NCBI GenBank assembly: GCA_964415865.1
Contig: CAYQBY010000022.1
Span: forward strand, 1-28,310
Direction of reading: 5' to 3'
Source: Thiopontia sp964415865
GTDB lineage: Bacteria; Pseudomonadota; Gammaproteobacteria; GCF-002020875
DNA length: 28,310 nucleotides
The notes below the pieces were generated by a model, which was given only the letters and a program-made list of their open reading frames with translations, was not told the DNA's origin and did no database searches. The position numbers were made by a program, and so were the translations under genes. Each line of letters begins with the position of its first letter. Position 1 is the first letter of the stretch. Of the stretch, positions 24,262 through 28,310 are shown piece after piece.

Positions 24262-24388
24262 TACCCCAAAACTCCTCTGTATTTGATAAGCCGAATTGTA
24301 CTCTTTGGATGACGCGACATGTATAATCGATCGCTAAATTGTTGTCTCAAACAGACATTCTTAAAAGATAGACTATCAATACAGACCC
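24262..24388. promoter_or_regulatory. Divergent amgK / lptD promoter region
   Basis: 127 bases between divergent starts. A perfect TATAAT at 24322-24327 is the best -10 candidate for lptD, leaving an untranslated leader of about 55 bases. The only -35-like hexamer, TTGTAC (24296-24301), is 20 bases away, longer than ideal. In lptD homologues this region can carry sigma-E promoters, but no clear GAACTT/TCTGA-type pair was found here. No convincing promoter was fixed for amgK. Confidence 0.35.
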
Positions 24389-27043
24389 TTGAACCAAACG
24401 CTCTGCAAAAAAACCGGATATCTACTCTCCACACTGGCATGCGTAATTTCTGCCCAGGCTCATGCGGATGTTCCTTTTCGTTGCGTGGTTGGCAGTGATG
24501 GTGGCTGGCTCTGTGGCGCCAAAAGCGAGCTCTCGATCTCCGAGGCCACGCCCTTATCTGCTATCCAACCCACTATTCGGGCTCAAGCACCCGCAAAAAC
24601 GACAAAACAGCATATTACACCTCAGTCGCAAGAATCTGTTTCGGCAATCGCAACATCCTCTTCTGCAACAACAGCCCCCAAGAAAAGCACAGTAACTGAA
24701 AACAGGGACGGCAATAAGAAGCGGACAGAAGAAGATGTTCTCATGCAAAGAGAGTCTCTACCAAAAAAACAGAAGATAGTGGCCGCTCAGAATAGTCCCG
24801 CCCCAGATAACACTGCACAATGCACTCTAAAGAGCACCGCAAAAAGTGGTCCTGTTGTTATCCCAAGCCGTAACAGTGAGGCAACCATCATTAGCGCTGA
24901 TGAGATGGAGATTCGTGAGCGCACTCTCTTTCACTACAGCGGCAACGTTGTCATGAGCCGTGCCGACCAGACACTAAGTGCCGATAAGATTGACTATAAT
25001 CGCGACAGCACTGTACTTGAGGCAGATGGCAACCTGGTATATAGAGAGACCGGATCAGAACTCACTGGTGATAGAGGAGTCTTCAACCAGAAGAGTGACA
25101 GCGGTGTAGTCCACAATGCTCAATACAAAATTGATGCCAACCACTCCAGTGGAGAGGCGGAGCGTGCAGAAAAGCTGGGCAGTTACGTCAACCGCTACAG
25201 CAATGCCACCTACACCACCTGTGACCCAGACAATAAAAGCTGGGAGATGGCGGCCGAAGAGATCAGGATGGATGATCTTGAGGGGTGGGGCAGCGCAAAA
25301 AATGCCGTGGTTCGCTTCCAGGGTGTACCAATAATGTATACACCATCGTGGACCTTTCCAATGGATGAGAGGAGAAAGTCAGGGTTCCTCTTTCCCAGCT
25401 GGGGATATGAGGAGACTGGTGGTGGTCTAATCAGCGCACCTTATTATTGGAATATTGCCCCCAACAGGGATGCAACCATTACGCCCAGGGTGATCGCCAA
25501 ACGCGGTCTGCTACTGGATGGAAACTACCGCTACCTTAACAGTGAGAGTGATGGTGAGTTGGATGCAGGGTTTCTTCCCAGTGATGACCTATACAAGGAT
25601 GATCGCTGGCAGCTGAAATTCGCCCACAAGGGAGATTATCAGAGCGGCCTTGAAGAGCCTCTTAAGTATGAGATCAACTATGCCTCACTCTCCGACCGAA
25701 ACTACCTGAGTGATTTTGGCAACACCCTTGGTCTAGCCAGTAGTGACACCCTGGAACAGACTGCAAAGGTTAACTACAGTGGGGAGCGCTGGAGTGCAGG
25801 TCTTCTTTTCTCTGACCACTATTCAATTGGGAAGCGCGGTAAATGTACAATTAGTGGTACCGAAAATACCAGTTACACATCAGAGCGTAGCTGTACCGCA
25901 AATTCAGGGACATGGAGTGTTGTGAATATTGATGGAGACAACGAACCATATCGCAAACTCCCACAGCTAGACCTGGCATGGTCCAGCGAGAGTGATGATG
26001 ACCAGCTCAACTACAATGTAGCAAGTCAATTCACCCATTTTAGCCATGACACCAAGATTACCGGTAACCGTCTTTCGATTACCCCGGGGGCCAACTATAA
26101 ATACACCTTTCTCAACGACTCGGCCTATCTGACCCCATCTGTATCAGTGGCCCACAGCCGTTATGACCTAAACAGCAGTGTCAACAAGAGTCCACAACGT
26201 ACCATTCCCACCTATAAACTGGAGAGTGGAATCTTCTTTGAGCGTGACAGTGAAAACTATCTTCAGGAGCTAACCCCAACCCTTACCTACACATATATTC
26301 CGGATGGCAGAGATACAGACCTGACCTCAGAGCTCTCAGATTTTGACAGCACTACTATCAGTGCCGAGGAGAGCGAGCTACTGAAGACAACATTTGTGGG
26401 TAGCGACAAGGCAACACATACAAAACAACTTAACGCAAAACTATCCACAACCTTCACCGACCAGGATAGTGACGACAAAGTATTGACCGCATCAATTGAA
26501 CAGGCCATCAACTTTATCTCAGCAGAAAAAACAGCATCCAACATTGTCGGCAAATTAGATACTGACTTCGGTTCTCACCACACTGATCTGGAGCTAAGCC
26601 TCGACCCATACGATGGCCAGGATGATGTGGTAACAGCAAACTACCAATACAACCCTGATAACGACCATATATTTAATATTGGCCACAGCTACTCCCGTGA
26701 CGACAAGAGACAGTATGATCTCTCTGCTGCATGGCGGATAGGCTCACTCTGGGGCGGTAGCTGGAATATGCTTGGGCGTTACAACTATGAGCTGATGGAT
26801 CCAAACTCCCATGCTCTCGAGGAGCTGGCAGGAATCAGCTACGATACCTGCTGCTGGGCCCTGCGTTTTACCCGTAACCGCTACTTTGATGGCACAGAGA
26901 CATTCAATGGTGCAGATCGCAACAAATTTGATACCAAGTGGTTCCTGACTCTGGAGCTTAAGGGGCTGGGGAATCTTGGCAAAAGAGACTCACTAAACAA
27001 ACTGCTCTCTGATAGCATCAAGGGGTACAAACCTGAAGATTAG
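24389..27043 (+). CDS. lptD: LPS-assembly outer-membrane protein LptD
   Basis: With LptE it inserts lipopolysaccharide into the outer leaflet. 884 residues from TTG 24389, which follows no strong ribosome site but gives a good signal peptide (1-26). FRCVVGSDGGWLC (30-42) holds an N-terminal Cys pair. A Ser/Thr/Lys-rich linker (about 50-160) leads to the LptA-like OstA domain (about 163-290). Then comes the LptD barrel, with FPMDERRKSGFLFPSWGY and YYWNIAPNRDATITPR. Cys145 and Cys278 (YTTCDPDNKSWEM) correspond by position to E. coli Cys31 and Cys173; Cys821-Cys822 (YDTCCWALRF) to Cys724-Cys725. An extra pair, Cys486/Cys502, lies in a barrel loop. It is followed by surA after 16 bases. Confidence 0.95.
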   Translation: MNQTLCKKTGYLLSTLACVISAQAHADVPFRCVVGSDGGWLCGAKSELSISEATPLSAIQPTIRAQAPAKTTKQHITPQSQESVSAIATSSSATTAPKKSTVTENRDGNKKRTEEDVLMQRESLPKKQKIVAAQNSPAPDNTAQCTLKSTAKSGPVVIPSRNSEATIISADEMEIRERTLFHYSGNVVMSRADQTLSADKIDYNRDSTVLEADGNLVYRETGSELTGDRGVFNQKSDSGVVHNAQYKIDANHSSGEAERAEKLGSYVNRYSNATYTTCDPDNKSWEMAAEEIRMDDLEGWGSAKNAVVRFQGVPIMYTPSWTFPMDERRKSGFLFPSWGYEETGGGLISAPYYWNIAPNRDATITPRVIAKRGLLLDGNYRYLNSESDGELDAGFLPSDDLYKDDRWQLKFAHKGDYQSGLEEPLKYEINYASLSDRNYLSDFGNTLGLASSDTLEQTAKVNYSGERWSAGLLFSDHYSIGKRGKCTISGTENTSYTSERSCTANSGTWSVVNIDGDNEPYRKLPQLDLAWSSESDDDQLNYNVASQFTHFSHDTKITGNRLSITPGANYKYTFLNDSAYLTPSVSVAHSRYDLNSSVNKSPQRTIPTYKLESGIFFERDSENYLQELTPTLTYTYIPDGRDTDLTSELSDFDSTTISAEESELLKTTFVGSDKATHTKQLNAKLSTTFTDQDSDDKVLTASIEQAINFISAEKTASNIVGKLDTDFGSHHTDLELSLDPYDGQDDVVTANYQYNPDNDHIFNIGHSYSRDDKRQYDLSAAWRIGSLWGGSWNMLGRYNYELMDPNSHALEELAGISYDTCCWALRFTRNRYFDGTETFNGADRNKFDTKWFLTLELKGLGNLGKRDSLNKLLSDSIKGYKPED

Positions 27044-27059
27044 TTCAGCACACAAAACC

Positions 27060-28310
27060 ATGAGAAAAACAGTAAAACTTCTTCCATCTCTCACCCTGCT
27101 TCTGGCTCTTGCGGCAGATGCTGCTCCAGTCACCAGCGTCGACCGCATTATCGCCCTCGTCAACAATGACGTCATCATGCTGAGCGAGCTGGAGAGTGAG
27201 CTCTCCACCATTGTGCAGCGTCTCAAGGGTAAAAAAGTGAAACTCCCACCACTTCAGGCCATAAGCCAGCAGATTCTGGAGAAGATGATTATCGAGCAAC
27301 TCCAACTGCAGGCTGCCGAAAAATCCGGGATCATCATTGATGAATCAACTGCTGACCGCACCCTGCAGCGCATCGCAAAACGTAACAAGCTCAGCCTCTC
27401 CGCATTCAAGAAAGCCTTGACTGAGCAAGGTATAGACTACCTCTCATTCCGGGAAAACCTGAAAAAAGAGATCGCAATAGAGAAGCTGAAGGTAAAAAAG
27501 ATAGATAACAGAGTAAACGTCTCCGACGATGAGGCAAAACGGCTCGCCGATAAACTTGCCTCTGAGAATGCCGACTCACTACGTCAGTACAGATTGGGGC
27601 ATATCCTGATCCCGCTTCCAGAAGCGGCATCACCAGAGCAGATTCAGATAGCTAAAAAGAAGGCCCTTGAGATCACCAAACAGCTGGCTGATGGTGCAAG
27701 CTTCAAACAGACTGCTATGGAACAGTCTGCTGGCAGTCATGCGCTTGAAGGTGGCATTCTCGACTGGCGCACCACAGCTGAGCTCCCCACCCTCTTTGCC
27801 AGTCAACTGCCAAAACTACAGGAGAAGCCATTTATCGGTCCTCTACGCAGTGCCAGTGGATTCCACCTGCTGTCACTGCTTGATACCAGAGAGCAGAAAC
27901 CAACTCATATTGTCACCCTTACAAGAGCCAGCCACATCCTCCTGAAAAAGAGTGAACTTAACAGCGATGAGAAACTCAGGGCAAAACTTGAGATTATTAA
28001 AGAGCGAGCCCTTAGTGGTGAGGCCTTTGATGAGCTGGCTCGTACCAACTCTGAGGATGGCTCCGCCAAGGATGGGGGTGATCTGGGATGGCAGAACCCA
28101 GAGAATCTGGTCCCCGAGTTTGTTAAGGAGATGGACAAACTGGAGCCTGATGAGATCAGCCCGGTCTTCAAATCTCGCTTTGGTTGGCACATCATCAAGA
28201 TGATGGAGCGCAAACAGGAAGATAACACAGAGGAGTTCCTGATGAGCCAGGCCCGCAAGATGATCCGTAAACGCAAAATCAGCGAAGCCACCGAAACCTG
28301 GCTGCGGAGA
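27060..28310 (+). CDS. surA: Periplasmic chaperone/prolyl isomerase SurA, C-terminus cut by window edge
   Basis: Escorts unfolded outer-membrane proteins through the periplasm. 417 codons from ATG 27060 stay open to the window end; E. coli SurA has 428, so only a few residues are missing. Signal peptide 1-22 (…LLALAADAA). The SurA N-terminal domain starts VDRIIALVNNDVIMLSELE. Parvulin domain 1 is about 176-277 (LGHILIPLPE … GGILDW) and parvulin domain 2 about 287-386 (RASHILLKKSE … GGDLGW … GWHIIKMMERK), followed by the start of the C-terminal helix. Linkage lptD-surA is conserved and usually followed by pdxA and ksgA, which would lie beyond the edge. Confidence 0.96.
   Translation, partial: MRKTVKLLPSLTLLLALAADAAPVTSVDRIIALVNNDVIMLSELESELSTIVQRLKGKKVKLPPLQAISQQILEKMIIEQLQLQAAEKSGIIIDESTADRTLQRIAKRNKLSLSAFKKALTEQGIDYLSFRENLKKEIAIEKLKVKKIDNRVNVSDDEAKRLADKLASENADSLRQYRLGHILIPLPEAASPEQIQIAKKKALEITKQLADGASFKQTAMEQSAGSHALEGGILDWRTTAELPTLFASQLPKLQEKPFIGPLRSASGFHLLSLLDTREQKPTHIVTLTRASHILLKKSELNSDEKLRAKLEIIKERALSGEAFDELARTNSEDGSAKDGGDLGWQNPENLVPEFVKEMDKLEPDEISPVFKSRFGWHIIKMMERKQEDNTEEFLMSQARKMIRKRKISEATETWLRR

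Noticed and set aside
27905..28291. 128-codon open frame antisense to surA
   Set aside because: It covers the second parvulin domain of SurA in antisense and resembles no family; a compositional shadow.

Overview
The window looks like chromosomal core DNA of a gammaproteobacterium with moderate GC. Three blocks point that way: gatCAB next to mreBCD-mrdAB, the dacA / DUF493 / lipB / lipA block, and amgK-murU divergent from lptD-surA. The overall arrangement resembles Pseudomonas-like and sulfur-oxidiser-like gammaproteobacteria more than enterics; no finer placement can be supported from the sequence alone. I see no rRNA, tRNA, CRISPR array, insertion sequence or prophage gene. No gap between genes exceeds about 215 bases.

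Layout. 1-1752 (minus): ilvD, its 3' end cut by the window edge. 1817-3326 (plus): a tightly overlapped trio of an RDD membrane protein, a DUF423 membrane protein and 6-phosphogluconolactonase. 3354-4568 (minus): a DUF1015 protein. 4604-4777: a large imperfect palindrome directly behind gatB. 4782-8037 (minus): gatC-gatA-gatB, which makes Gln-tRNA(Gln) and/or Asn-tRNA(Asn) by transamidation. 8164-19639 (plus): a long run for cell-wall elongation and remodelling (mreB, mreC, mreD, mrdA/PBP2, rodA, mltB, rlpA, dacA, a D-amino-acid transaminase), continuing into a DUF493 regulator-like protein and the lipoate genes lipB and lipA. 19651-24261 (minus): amgK and murU of peptidoglycan recycling, a GCS2-type carboxylate-amine ligase, an aspartoacylase-like M14 metallopeptidase and a small secreted protein. 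24389-28310 (plus): lptD and the start of surA, for outer-membrane biogenesis.

How it fits together. About two thirds of the window serves the envelope. MreBCD, PBP2 and RodA form the elongasome; MltB and RlpA cut glycan strands; DacA trims stem peptides; the transaminase can supply D-amino acids; AmgK and MurU return MurNAc to UDP-MurNAc; LptD and SurA build the outer membrane. The two points most worth a second look are (1) MltB, which carries a FimV-like LysM segment inserted inside its lytic transglycosylase domain, and (2) the ligase/peptidase pair encoded directly behind amgK-murU, one predicted to make and the other to break an amide bond on an unknown substrate.
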